Of a stretch of DNA of 64,000 nt, positions 11,521-23,572 are shown piece after piece. How positions within the stretch are numbered: position 1 is the stretch's first letter; the number at the start of each line of letters is the position of its first letter. The stretch lies in NCBI GenBank assembly GCA_943735955.1, contig OX030958.1:7450626-7514625 (forward strand). Reading direction: 5' to 3'. A program made the translations under genes and the position numbers. The notes under the pieces were generated by a model. It was not told the origin of the DNA. It saw nothing but the letters and a program-made list of their open reading frames with translations, and did not search any database. The DNA comes from Piscicola geometra (lineage: Eukaryota > Annelida > Clitellata > Hirudinida > Piscicolidae).

Positions 11521-13145
11521 GTACGCCTTAAAGAGGCGGGAAGTGATGTCCCAGAGTTGCTTGGAAGAGCTGCCGCTGGAGGTGGAAGAGACTCCCTTGA
11601 AAGGTGTGTTGGCGGGTGGTGGTTATGTGGTGTGGAAGTGGTGGTTATGTGGTGTGGTAGTGGTGGTTATGTGGTGTGGTACTGGTGGTTATGTGGATGT
11701 GTGGTCATATGGTTGTGGTTGTTCTTTTGTGTGGCGTGGTGTAGTTGTGGTGGTTATGTGTGGTTGTGGGTGTGTGTTTGTGATGGGGTGGTTGTTGATG
11801 TGTGGTAGTGTTGGGATGTTCTTGTGCTGTGTGGTGGGTGGGGTGTGGCTAGGGCGTAGTTGTGGTGTCGTTCTTAGCTGGCATGGCCATCACTACAATC
11901 ACCCTCACAGACCAACCAGCCCACGTCGGAAATCTGAACCGAAGAACAAGTTTCTACTCCAGCCAACCTCCCGCTAGATCATCATTATCAGGAACCCTTC
12001 AGGCCACTCTCCCCATCATGCCGACCCCCATCATCGCGAAAGAATCTTTTTCCGCCTTTTTCAACTTGAAAGCCAAAGAAAGCAACCACAAAGACGATGG
12101 TTTCGGTACGAATTTATCGCCATCTCTCGCTAAAAAAGCACATATCTTTTCGTCTCTGGTCAGTCCAGACACTGCAGAACGAAGACAAAACGGCACGCAA
12201 AAACACGAAAATGCACTCACAAGGGATTCAGCTCGAAAAAAAGTGAATTTGAGTCAAAATAAAATCGCTGCGAGAATTCTTATCGACACTTCGAACAGCA
12301 GTAACAGCAAGAGTCGTGGCGGTGGTGGTAGTGTAGGTGGCAACGGTGGTGGTGGCAACGGAGGACGACTGGACGTGCTTGTGAACTTGGGTGCGAAGGT
12401 CGTCGTTTCGACTCCTGTCAGGAGGATAACTAGGAATATATTCGCATCGCACTCGAACAGTCCCTACAGCCAAGGCGAGGGCGTCATCGGGGCAAGGACT
12501 TCTCCTGAGGGGGGTGACTCTGATGCCAGAAGAACTAGAGATAACATCATTATCAGCACCGATAGCAACAACAACAACGCTTTTAACAGCAAAAAAGTCA
12601 TCAGCTTCAACAATTCCAGCCACCACTACCTCAGAAGCATCACCACCCACGACCATGAAGTCAAGAGGCCGTTTGACGCTCTCCTCGATGAGAACGCCAA
12701 TGATGCAACCACCACTACTGCTGATGCTCTAAGCAACCACATCTCTTCACAAATCAACACCAACAACAACTTCAACAACAACTCCAACAACAACTACAAT
12801 GACACTAACAACAGTGTCTCTTCAAGCTTTAAATTCCGTCCTTTCACTCGATCCACAAGCTTCAACACGCACACAAACAACCACATAAACACGCACACAA
12901 ACAACCACATAAACACGCACACAAACAACCACATAAACACGCACACAAACAACCACATAAACACGCACACAAACAACCACACAAACACGCACTCAAACAA
13001 CCACATAAACACGCACACAAACAACCACACAGCAATTCTCATGCGCTCACCAAGCACACGGCGTAACATACTGCATGCACGCAGAGCTCTCCTCGCCTCA
13101 CCTGACCACTCCAGCAGCCGTTCTGGCCACAGCAAGAAGCTGTGA
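6184..13145 (+). CDS. TICRR: Treslin/TICRR replication-initiation factor, N-terminal part not found
   Basis: Treslin (metazoan Sld3 relative) binds TopBP1 after CDK phosphorylation to fire replication origins. Exons: 6184-6556, 6663-6852, 6982-7296, uncertain ones near 7668 and 7855-8007, 8093-8287, 8436-8814, 8984-9087, 9273-9369, 9541-9623, 9847 to about 10,309, 10,482-10,579, 10,750-10,942, 11,177-11,249, 11,521-11,603 and 11,878-13,145; nearly all phases match. Identification rests on similarity recalled by eye: a middle-domain run (YEYQVYLHCEL, then ISFLKDISHVSSLLDVTLFELY), two CDK-type sites in the right order and spacing (RARETPECK, EVEETPLK), then RRTSFYSSQP. The product is packed with Asp, Asn, His and Ser runs from microsatellites. 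About the first 330 residues expected from the human protein have no exons between PIF1 and 6184. Lies convergent to hemerythrin. Confidence 0.83.
7312..7636. repeat. Long (CA)n microsatellite in a treslin intron
   Basis: About 325 bp of nearly pure CA dinucleotides with scattered CATA interruptions, starting 16 bp after a splice donor at 7296/7297. Open frames across it are artefacts. Confidence 0.95.
9640..9690. repeat. (CAT)n microsatellite in a treslin intron
   Basis: A run of CAT/ATC trinucleotides, with more interrupted CAT/TTC repeats to about 9785. Longer than the equivalent in copy B near 24,640-24,690. Poly-His, poly-Ile and poly-Met open frames here are artefacts. Confidence 0.9.
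12864..13031 (+). repeat. Coding 24-bp minisatellite, 7 units, in the last treslin exon
   Basis: Seven units of 24 bp encode an 8-residue repeat, NTHTNNHI with small variants, read in frame within the final exon. The homologous exon at 28,015-28,110 has four units. The length change is a multiple of three, so the frame is kept. Confidence 0.92.
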
Positions 13146-13579
13146 CTTCATGAAATATCCACAACACTCCATTTATTGTTTATGCTTCCCATTTTTACCT
13201 ATTTGAGAATCTTTCTACAGATTCTCAAGTATTTTAATTTAAATTGGTTTATTCAAGCTTTTAAGCTCAATGAACTGCAAGATGATCCATGAGTTTTTAA
13301 TGTCTAAGCTTATGCATCTTTTAATCATTTTATCGTTTTTAGTAAAATATGCTGTTGTTTGATTTTAGGAAATATAAATTTGATCTTCAATTTTATAAAT
13401 TGTGTTAAGACTTAGGTCTTTGTTGAAAAAGAATGTAACTTAGGCTCACTTTACTCTCCACGAATATAAATTTCTGCGAAAATATTTAGACTCACTTTTC
13501 AAAAAAAAACAGAACATTAATAAGTTTCTTGAAATTATAAAAAAGCGCTATATAAAAATATTTGATTGAGAGGAAAAAT
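13146..13579. other. Convergent intergenic region, treslin and hemerythrin 3' ends
   Basis: AT-rich 3' flanks of two convergent genes. It contains AGCGCTATATAAAAATATTTGATTGAGAG at 13,544-13,572 (partial copy of the motif near 5690), so it may hold a short-element tail. Nothing else was recognised. The same sequence occurs at 28,225-28,658. Confidence 0.5.
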
Positions 13580-14437
13580 TTACAGCAATGTTCTGTACTG
13601 GAAGTCGATCGTCTTGATGTGGTCGACCAGCCTGTGAAGGAACAAGTGAGTGAGTGAGTGAGTGAGTGAATGAGTGAGTGAGTGAGTGAGTGAGTGAGTG
13701 AGAGAGAGTGAGTGGTGTATCTCACCATTCCTTCACGTATTGACATTCTTCAGGAGGCACGGGCGCACGGATCCGCTCCAGCCTCTCCCTGAAGTCGTCG
13801 TGTTTCCTCTCATGGTCGTCGAAACCGGAGTAGTAGACGTACTTCATCTTTGACTGAGGCAGACAACGATAAATACTAATATCATAATAGGAGTAATTAT
13901 GATGTACACAATGGTTACTGAGTAAAGGGTAGAATCGATCCTGCGACCTTCGGTTTGAAGCCACGAGTTGTTCTCAGTCGCTTACCTCGTTCTCAAAATG
14001 CTTCAGCGAGATTTCAAAAGGAGCGACTGCCAGACAAAAGAGCATCATCATCATCACCCACCTCTTCGTAGTTGAAGTGCTTGTCGACCACTTCTGCCAG
14101 GTACCTCAGCTTACTCTCGTCAGTCGGCCGGTCGCACAACCACCTCACCGCGTCGAACAGCATCAAGTGCTCCTTGTCCAGTTGCTGGTACTGTGGTGGT
14201 GGTGATGATGATGGTGATGGTAGTAATACAGTGGTGGTGGTGGTGGTTGTGATGATGGTGATGATGATGCTACAGAGGTGGTAGTGATGATAGTGGCTTG
14301 TGGTCGTCGTAGGGGCTGAGTGGCAGCAGCTGACTCACGCCGACAGTGAAGCTTTCGTCCCAGTGGTACGGCTGAGGGAGATCGAACGCCGTGGCGGCAA
14401 GAAGGACCAAGGCGAAAAGTGCGAGTGCAGACCTCAT
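13580..14437 (-). CDS. Secreted hemerythrin, copy A, 4 exons, 135 aa
   Basis: Non-heme di-iron oxygen carrier of the hemerythrin family. Exons on the minus strand: 14,339-14,437, 14,062-14,190, 13,726-13,853 and 13,580-13,631, with phases 0, 0 and 2 matching. A 17-residue signal peptide (MRSALALFALVLLAATA) precedes a mature chain of about 118 aa starting FDLPQPYHWDESF, the usual hemerythrin length. All iron ligands are present: His in DKEHLMLFD, His and Glu in KHFNYEE (His at n, Glu at n+4), two His four residues apart in DDHERKHDDF, and His/Asp in VDHIKTID. A signal peptide implies an extracellular or coelomic protein. A GAGT microsatellite fills the last intron. Convergent with treslin. Confidence 0.95.
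13646..13712. repeat. (GAGT)n microsatellite in the hemerythrin last intron
   Basis: Tandem GAGT/GTGA tetranucleotides between hemerythrin exons 3 and 4. Copy B near 28,725-28,812 has a more interrupted version. Confidence 0.9.
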
Positions 14438-14477
14438 TTTTGACTTTCAATCATCTTGACAGCCTCCATGCGAGCTT

Positions 14478-14486
14478 CTTTTATGC
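14478..14486 (-). promoter_or_regulatory. TATA-like box of hemerythrin copy A
   Basis: On the minus strand it reads GCATAAAAG, about 40 bp upstream of the hemerythrin ATG. Distance and base content suit a TATA box with a very short leader. Conserved in copy B at 29,563-29,571. Confidence 0.55.
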
Positions 14487-14850
14487 ATGCAAGCCAGCTC
14501 ATAGGTCGCCTCCCAAAGTTCCCCGTATTATGAACGTAGATTCGAATCCAAATAAAGAAATGTTTTTGCTTTTTTAATGGCTTTGTTGATTACTTAATAT
14601 TATTATTATTATTAGTATTATATATATGTATAATAGTGTCTTTTGACATGGAGGCAAAGTGAGGATTAAAAATAAGATTCAAAGTAAGATGAACAGGTTG
14701 AGAAGTAATTTAGAACTTAAAATAAATTTATTATTAATAGAAAATAATCGTATTTGTTTTGTTACAAGCTGGTAAACCAAACCATCAATCCGTTGAAACG
14801 TTATTAACGAAGATAATATTTTTGTTAAATATGTTACAATGTTAACATTG

Positions 14851-16046
14851 TTACATACCCCTTGGCCCCAATTCCACCCACATGTTACCTAAGGAAAATA
14901 GTCACTGGTTTGTATTATTTGCGAAGACAATGAATAATGATTTAATTTATTTTTAAATTAATTAAATACTTAGTTTTCATCTAAATTATTATATTCCAAT
15001 TTATTTATTTGTTTTTTCTTTAACAACTATTTTAAATATTCTTTCTTACCTAACAAACGTGAAGGATACCCGTGAAACTCAACATTGAAGATTTTATGCC
15101 CGATTTGGTGGTGTGTGTCCAGCCTGAGCACTAGATACAGATTCCCACTCAATTTTTTGTCGCATTTCAGAATTGTCTGTGTTGAGTGCAAAAATGTAAT
15201 TGTATAAATTTCAAAATAGGCAAAAATAGTTTTTTTAAATCGAATTTTCAAAATGTATCGATGTCTTTAGATGTCTTTATAGATATATCAGCATTTAAGA
15301 ATTCTTCGCACTATTTTGGTGACCACTTCTTGAACTGTGCATGTGGCCCATTTCGAATTCCTGAACGGGTTTTCCAAATTTAAGTGAAAATCTTTCTTTA
15401 CTTCATAGCTTTAAATACACAGCGCTGAAATCATGCTAGTTTTTTTAATAGAGCGATTTAAAAAAGTTTATTTTTGATTTATGCGTTACAGACTCGGAAA
15501 GGTCCGCTTCTTTGGCAATGTATACTCCGGTGTTGCTTTCTTTGATGAAGCTTCCTTAAAAAAAAAGAAATAATCAGATTTAAAAAATTAGCTATTAGAG
15601 GCATTATTAGATCTAAACTATTTTTTGTTAGCTTGAAAATATTTTGCATTAGTTAGAACTTCAAAAATTTGAATTAATAAATTTGACAAAACTTTTGTAA
15701 TGTTTTAATATATTTTGTTAACGAATAAGATAAGAAATGTAAAATTCAACCTTTTTTAATAATCAATGTTGTAACTTTGCTTTTTGTAAAAGCCATTTTC
15801 ATTTTCAAATCCACGAACCCTTGGAAAGTTTGACATAATTAAATATTTGAAAATTCAATGTAGTAATTATTTAATTAAAATATACAATATAACTATCTAT
15901 GATACATTTTAAAGAAATCAACATAGTAGAGATGGATATGATGATGTCAATTGGAGATGAAACCAACTCTCAAGGGTGGGGGCAGCATCGGCCTGCAACA
16001 CCAGCACGGCAAGAAAGCCAAGACAGAAAATTACTTCCCAGCGCAT
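14851..16046 (-). CDS. Small secreted protein, 102 aa, copy A, family unknown
   Basis: Four minus-strand exons, 15,968-16,046, 15,490-15,554, 15,050-15,176 and 14,851-14,888, join with phases 1, 0 and 1 and end at a TAA. The first donor (GTTGGT) is weak. The first 22 or so residues form a signal peptide (MRWEVIFCLGFLAVLVLQADA). The mature part has a single cysteine in the segment ILKCDKKLSGNLYLVLRLD, then KIFNVEFHGYPSRLL and a short tail NMWVELGPRGM. The alternating hydrophobic pattern suggests beta strands, as in cystatin-like folds, but the cystatin QxVxG motif is absent and I do not recognise the family. A TATA box and a 5' UTR intron precede it. Confidence 0.6.
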
Positions 16047-16211
16047 TTCTGAAAAGATAAATCGTACTATATCATATAGTCTATATGTCATTATAAATAT
16101 AAATATATTTGAATTTTACTTTTGATTTTGATTTTATTAATCAAACTCTCTTACTGTTATAATTATTTGTGCCAAACGCCCAACTGAACACCACTCGGTG
16201 TCTTCACTGGC

Positions 16212-16221
16212 CTTTATAAAG
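16212..16221 (-). promoter_or_regulatory. TATA box of the 102-aa secreted protein gene, copy A
   Basis: The minus strand reads TTTATAAAGG, followed by a leader that ends in a plausible donor (ACAG|taagag region near 16,155), an intron, and an acceptor just before the ATG at 16,046. Conserved in copy B near 31,368-31,377. Confidence 0.6.
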
Positions 16222-16651
16222 AAATACAATTATAACAATATTTTAAATTTTTTTAAATCAATGAATTATTCACGTAAGTCCGTTCTTTTTTATCGATTTA
16301 AACACTTTTGGCTCATCAAAAAACGAACTCAAAGTTTCCACACAAAATAATTGTAACCCGAGTATCATAAAAAAATAATTAAGTGTACGACACAAAAAAA
16401 TAAAGTTCTTAACGAATTTAAAAAAACAGATTTTATAAATTTGATTGATAAATTGCAAAATTTCAAATTATAGATTCATCAACTGAAAGTTTGTTTATTC
16501 AACATCCTCATTAAGCCTATGCTTCTCATTCAGAAAACCTTTTCATAACAATTCTCAGTTTTCTTTCTCAAACACTTTCAATCAACCATTCTTCCGCAAC
16601 TATCATCTCCGTGATAAACTTAGTTTCTTTCAAAGACTTCCTGCTTCTTCA

Positions 16652-18208
<1,557 letters not shown>

Positions 18209-18455
18209 TTTTTTACCTTTGAAGATAAAAAACTAGAATATATTATTTAAAAAGATAACTGAATAAATAAATCTAGTTTAAGATCAAACTTTATTTGCTT
18301 AGTGATGAGTTGATTGTCTTTTGAATGATATAATAAAAAAACTTTTTGTTAAATATCGATATTATCTTTCTCTACCTGGGAGTCTTGGGAAGGAGGGAAG
18401 AGCGCTGCTAACAGGTATCAAGTAATCTATGATACAGATGCAATGCAGCCAAGCC

Positions 18456-18464
18456 TTATATATT
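18456..18464 (-). promoter_or_regulatory. TATA box of the 66-aa peptide gene, copy A
   Basis: The minus strand reads TATATAAGG. It is followed by a leader exon ending in CTCCCAG|gtagag near 18,376 and then the acceptor just before the ATG. The sequence is conserved in the three later units, including those where the peptide gene is broken. Confidence 0.6.
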
Positions 18465-18479
18465 GTGCTTTCCACGCCT

Positions 18480-19265
18480 TGTGATTATTAAGAATGCATG
18501 ACTGGTTTGTTTGGATTATTATTATTTGAAATTGAGTGCAACTAATAAGTTCAGCTATTATTATTTTAATAAATATTTTTACATCTTATATTTCTTTTCT
18601 TTTATTATTATTATTTTTGAAATTTAAAATAATTATTTTTACATGGGTTTCCTTAAGTATTCAGAATCGATCGTGGTTATAGAAGAAGGTGATCGATTAA
18701 GAATATCAAAATACGCGTGTTATTTCAGTACTAATTTTGAAGGTAAATTTTTCTATTTTCTTGAAATGCATTCTCAGTAAGGGTTTTCATATATCCAACA
18801 TTTTCATATTAGTTAACATGTTAGTTTGTATTAACATTTCTCTTATTTTTATAGTTTGTTGCTTTTTTGACATGAAGATGCTGGTGCAGTTAAAAGCTGT
18901 GGAGGGAAAACGGATTGAAAGGCCGAGTAATAATTCAATCTTCAACATACCATAAGTTTCGATTCGATTTCAAGCAGCAATCGATTTTATAAATAATTCG
19001 AATAATTTTTGCATATTTAAGCAGTTTAGTACGTGGAAGGTTGTTTTCAAAAACGGTCTAAAATTAAAATAACTGCTACGTTTTAATGTTCCTTTTACTA
19101 GAGAACCATACGAGATGATCAATATTTTAAAGAAATAATTGTTTTAAAGAAGTAACTAATCTTTAGACGAATAACTAACTATATGATTAAATGTCAATAA
19201 CAGTTGTCAAGTTAACAGTGAATGTTAACAACTCCCATCATATTCCGAGACGCAAGGAAACTTTC
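18480..19265. other. Intergenic region between peptide gene and metalloprotease 3' end
   Basis: AT-rich. A short open frame at 18,737-18,955 recurs in every unit but overlaps no convincing splice signal. On the minus strand, CCCTCCACAG at about 18,900 could be an acceptor for an alternative last exon. Nothing else was recognised. Confidence 0.35.
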
Positions 19266-20170
19266 CCTAGATACTCGTGGTCGCTTCAATGTTCAGAGCT
19301 TGCAACTGCTGCCCACTGCACTGAGTACAACACTCCTTCGAACAGCCTTTGCCTGCACAACCATCCACTCTGTCTCCGTACTCACACCCTTGAAGAATTT
19401 AAATTAAATCATTCAATTTTTGATTACAATAAAATAAAAAAACATTTAAATTAATTTTTTTCCTATTTATTTTTCAAAATTTCTATACAAAAATATCATG
19501 GAAAGTTAAAATACCAAGTTTTTAAAGATATGCTTGCATGGATTAAATTGGACGCTTTCAAAGTGAAGCTTAGACACAAAAAAGCCTAAAAATTTAATAT
19601 AACTTTTTCTCAATATTCTATTTCATTTTTTATTTATGCTTCCATTCATAACTTCATCTTCCACCCACCTTTTCTATCTTTTACGAAGATGGCTCGACAA
19701 CTGAAACAGCATTGTTTCTTCCATTTTTGCTCGTAGCATTCTTTTGACCGTAAAAAGGAACATACAGACTCGTTTTCACAGTCAGGTTCTTGGGTAAATG
19801 CGTAAGTGAGAAAGATTATTTTAACATGTTGGTAATGAAGAAAAAGTATTTTATTTGTTTAATTAATGAAACAATGGTTAAGCCTTGAAGTCTCAAAAAA
19901 CCACCCAAAGTATTTTTTAGAGAAATTAATCTTTTTTAAGTGATAGTTGCGATGTTAAAACTTATTTATTTATTTAAAAAGTATTATTATTTAAAGTTAC
20001 AGAACGTAAATTTTAATTATTTTTTATAGAATTGAAGCAGTTATTCGTTAGAAAAGCTTGAATGCTTTGTAATATGTCTTTGGAGATCTTGTTCTACCAT
20101 AAATTTCATGTATAAGGCGTACTGGGTTTTTAAAGTAAATTTGAAAGTAAAAGAATTGCGCTTTATACAT

Positions 20171-21563
20171 TCGGTCCTGAATAACCATCGAGCCAGGGTA
20201 GTGATGAAAGTACATAATCAAATGGGTAGGGAGGATAGTAGGAAAGAGTGGAGGCTTGGAGGAATGCTTTATGCTGACGACATCCTAGTGACGGCGGGAA
20301 ATGAAGATAATATGAAGATTGTGTTAGAGGATGTACTGGAGGTGTTGGAGGAATATGGAATGAAACTGAATGAAGAGAAATCTAAAGTTGTGGAACTGGT
20401 TGGTAATATAGGAATGGAAGGATGTAAAAAATGGGTAATTAGAGGTAGGACCATACGAAAATGTGATGAGGTAAGGTATTTAGGATTAAAGCTTAAAGGG
20501 GGAAAAAGGGGGGGATTGATCAATTTAGTGACATGATGAAAAACGTTGGAAGCCTAACCGGCATGGTAAAATATGGAGCAAAAAGGTCGGGGATTTGTTT
20601 TATTGTGGGCAGGGAGGCATGGAAAAGCTTGATTTTAGGAAAGTTAATGTATGGTGTTGCAGCAGTTGGTTTGTCAGCTAAAGAGAAAAAGAAGATAGAG
20701 GTTTTGCAGACTAAGTTTGGGAGATGAATAGGGGGGGTAGAGACTAGTGTAAGAAATGTCGTAGTACATGGTGAAACAGCCTGGAGTACATTCTGAGAAA
20801 GAGAGGGTAAGGTCACGACAGATTTTGTGATTAGGACATTAGAGGAGGAAGATATAGTAGGAAGAGTAGGTAGAGCATGTGTAGAGGAGAAAGGTAAGAA
20901 ATCTAAATCGTGGAGAGGTGTGGCCAACTTAGGAAAAACATTGGGTGTGGAGGTTATGAGCAGAATGGAACGTGGAGGGAAAGGCGCACGAGCAGGAGTG
21001 TTTATGATGGGCGTTTCAGAAAGGGAGGTTGGATGGATGGGGGGAAGGAAACTAGTAAAGAGGATCCAACAAAGGGGAAGGGAAGAATGGGGGAATAAGA
21101 TACAGGAAAGTGAAAGACTGAAAAAGATACCGTGAGAAGAAGTCAGAAAGCAGGAAGTTGGAAAAGTATTTAGATGGTTCAGATGGAGCGAAAGTTAGGA
21201 TGATGTGTAGGGGGGATAGCTTGACGGTAAGGAATAATGAAATTGTACGCTGGAAGTATGAGAAGGAGGATAGGAAATGTGTTTGTGGGGAGGAAGAGAA
21301 TGAGAGGCACGTTTTGCTAGAGTGTGGGTTGTATGAAGAGTGGAGAGAAGAATGGATGACGGTTTGGAGAAGGGAGCGTGGAAAACAGGACCCGATGGAA
21401 GGGGTCCTTGGTTACCAGGAAGAGGATCGAAGGATGGAAGAAGTGGTGCTGAGAAGTGTGGGAGCGATCTGGAGACAGAGGGAGAGAAGAGAAAGGGGGA
21501 GATGAAGAAAAAGATATGAAGTGTCGAGACAAAGGCACTATAAAGACTACTAATACTATACAT
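20171..21563 (+). mobile_element. 5'-truncated LINE (non-LTR retrotransposon) fragment, copy A
   Basis: The + strand encodes the end of a reverse transcriptase with the catalytic YADD box (GGMLYADDILVTAGNE), then a thumb-like part and a terminal Cys/His knuckle (CVCGEEENERHVLLECG). The frame is broken by a G-run indel near 20,510 and by stops near 20,727 and 21,133. The 7-bp direct repeat TATACAT at 20,164-20,170 and 21,557-21,563 flanks it. Units further right have the empty site (49,838-49,844 and 60,544-60,550), which fixes the ends. It lies in the intron between metalloprotease exons 13 and 14. Confidence 0.9.
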
Positions 21564-22832
21564 GGTGTTTTAGGGTAAAATTTAAATACACTGCTTTCAG
21601 TGCCTGAAAAAGATGCTTAAACTAATTATTGAAATAATCGGGATCGACAGAATTTTCTGAAAACTAAACCTTTAAAGGGTTTTCATTTGTTATCAACATT
21701 GTTGTTATGACTTTTCTTTTGATGGTTTGTGAGACTATAAAAAGAAATTGAATATTTTTATGTGAAAATGGAAAATTACTGGCTTTGTTTTCAATATAAG
21801 TTCCAGCATCTGAAAACAATTTTGTCAAATAATTTTAAATATAAAATTTTCATTAAATTAGTAGGGAGTTGTTATAATGAATGAGTAACAAATAAGCATA
21901 ATTTTATAAAATAATTCTGAAATTTGGTAAGTTCAAAAAATGAGGCCAAGTCACGTTCACAAAATTTATAGCCCTAAATCACGGATAATGAAAACACCAA
22001 CCACAATAACTCACCGGTCTTGTTATACTGCAGCTTGCACGTTAAGCAGCAATCATCATTCATTCCTTGAAGGCGGCATAAAGGGGGATGCGCTCTCACG
22101 TTTATTTCACAGTCGTCTGTTTTGTCTCCATACTCGCAGCCTTTGAAATCTGTGCAGTCAGGTGGTAAATGATGCTTTGCAACTTTTCAGTAGACTTTTC
22201 AACTTATGAACTTAAAAATCCTTTAAAAAACATTTGGTACGAAGCTTCACCGGGTCGATAGAGCTTCGAGCAGGTTTGACAGCATTTTGACCGAGCAGGA
22301 AGTTGGTAGCAGAAGCGACTATCGACTGTTGCTACTTCTGCACAAGTAGTGTCACCGAAATATTCCTTAATCTTCCATTTGTAATCTCCATGCACACATT
22401 GGTCTGTGGTGGATGGTTGCATTGATAAATGTTGGAAAAGAAATATATTCAAAAGTTATAATTTTGTGCAAACATATCTTCGTGTACGTAATAAAAAACA
22501 CCCTAAAGAAATGACAACTTTGCATTTAAACAAAGTTTTAATATTCTGCCTGCCACTTCAACACATCCTTCAATATAAACTAACCTCCCTTCCTCCTCAC
22601 CATCATCAGCGCTGGGCGCTCTTTGATCTCTGACGCAAGAGTGGCCAAGACACCACTTCTTGTCGCCACACGGAGTCCCATCGGCTGCAGTCTGCCGGCC
22701 GTGCCTGCCGCAGTCTTTCTTCAACGGACGGTAGCATTCGAGAGCTATGCAAACATCCAGTTTGTCTTGCTTCAGAATTGAAAATGACGTTTAGTTAGTA
22801 TAAGAAACAAATTAAATTCCAAGATATTTAAA

Positions 22833-23572
22833 TAATTTATTTATAAATTTAATTTATTTATTTATAAATTTAATTTATTTATTTATAAATTTAATTTATT
22901 TATTTATAAATTTAATTTATTTATTTATAAATTTAATTTATTTATTTATAAATTTAATTTATTTATTTATAAATTTAATTTATTTATTTATAAATTTATT
23001 TAATTTATTTATAAATTTAATTAATTTATTTATAAATTTAATTAATTTACTTATAAATTTAATTAATTTATTTTTAAATTAAATTAATTTATTTTGAAAT
23101 TTAATTAATTTATTTATAAATTTAATTAATTTATTTATAAATTTAATTAATTTATTTATAAATTTAATTAATTTATTTATAAATTTAATTACTTTATTTA
23201 TAAATTTAATTAATTTGTTTATAAATTAGATTAATTTATTTATAAATTAGATTAATTTATTTATAAATTAAATTAATTAATTTATAAATTAAATTAATTT
23301 ATTTATAAATTAAATTAATTTATTTATAAATTAAATTAATTTATTTATAAATTAAATTAATTTATTTATAAATTAAATTAATTTATTTATAAATTTAATT
23401 GAATTATTTTTAAATTTAATTAATTTATTTATAAATTTAATTGATTTATTTATAAATTTAATTTATTTATTTATAAATCTAATTAATTTATTTATAAGTT
23501 TAATTTTCTTATTTATAAATTTAATTTATTTGTTTATACATTTTATTTATTTATTTATAAATTTAATGTTAC
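22833..23572. repeat. AT-rich minisatellite in metalloprotease intron 10, copy A
   Basis: About 740 bp of an 18-bp-class unit built on TTTATAAATTTAATTTATT with drift along the array. The same intron has about 900 bp in copy B and only about 45 bp at 51,115-51,160 and 61,820-61,862. Confidence 0.93.

Noticed and set aside
14163..14450. 95-codon minus frame starting at 14,450
   Set aside because: It overlaps hemerythrin exon 1 in another frame; the hemerythrin frame has the signal peptide, iron ligands and matching exon phases.
21195..21563. Minus-strand Ser/Pro-rich open frames over the LINE
   Set aside because: They are antisense shadows of purine-rich LINE coding sequence.
22833..23572. 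CRISPR-like array or origin of replication
   Set aside because: The AT repeats are contiguous tandem units without spacers and lie in an intron of a eukaryotic gene.
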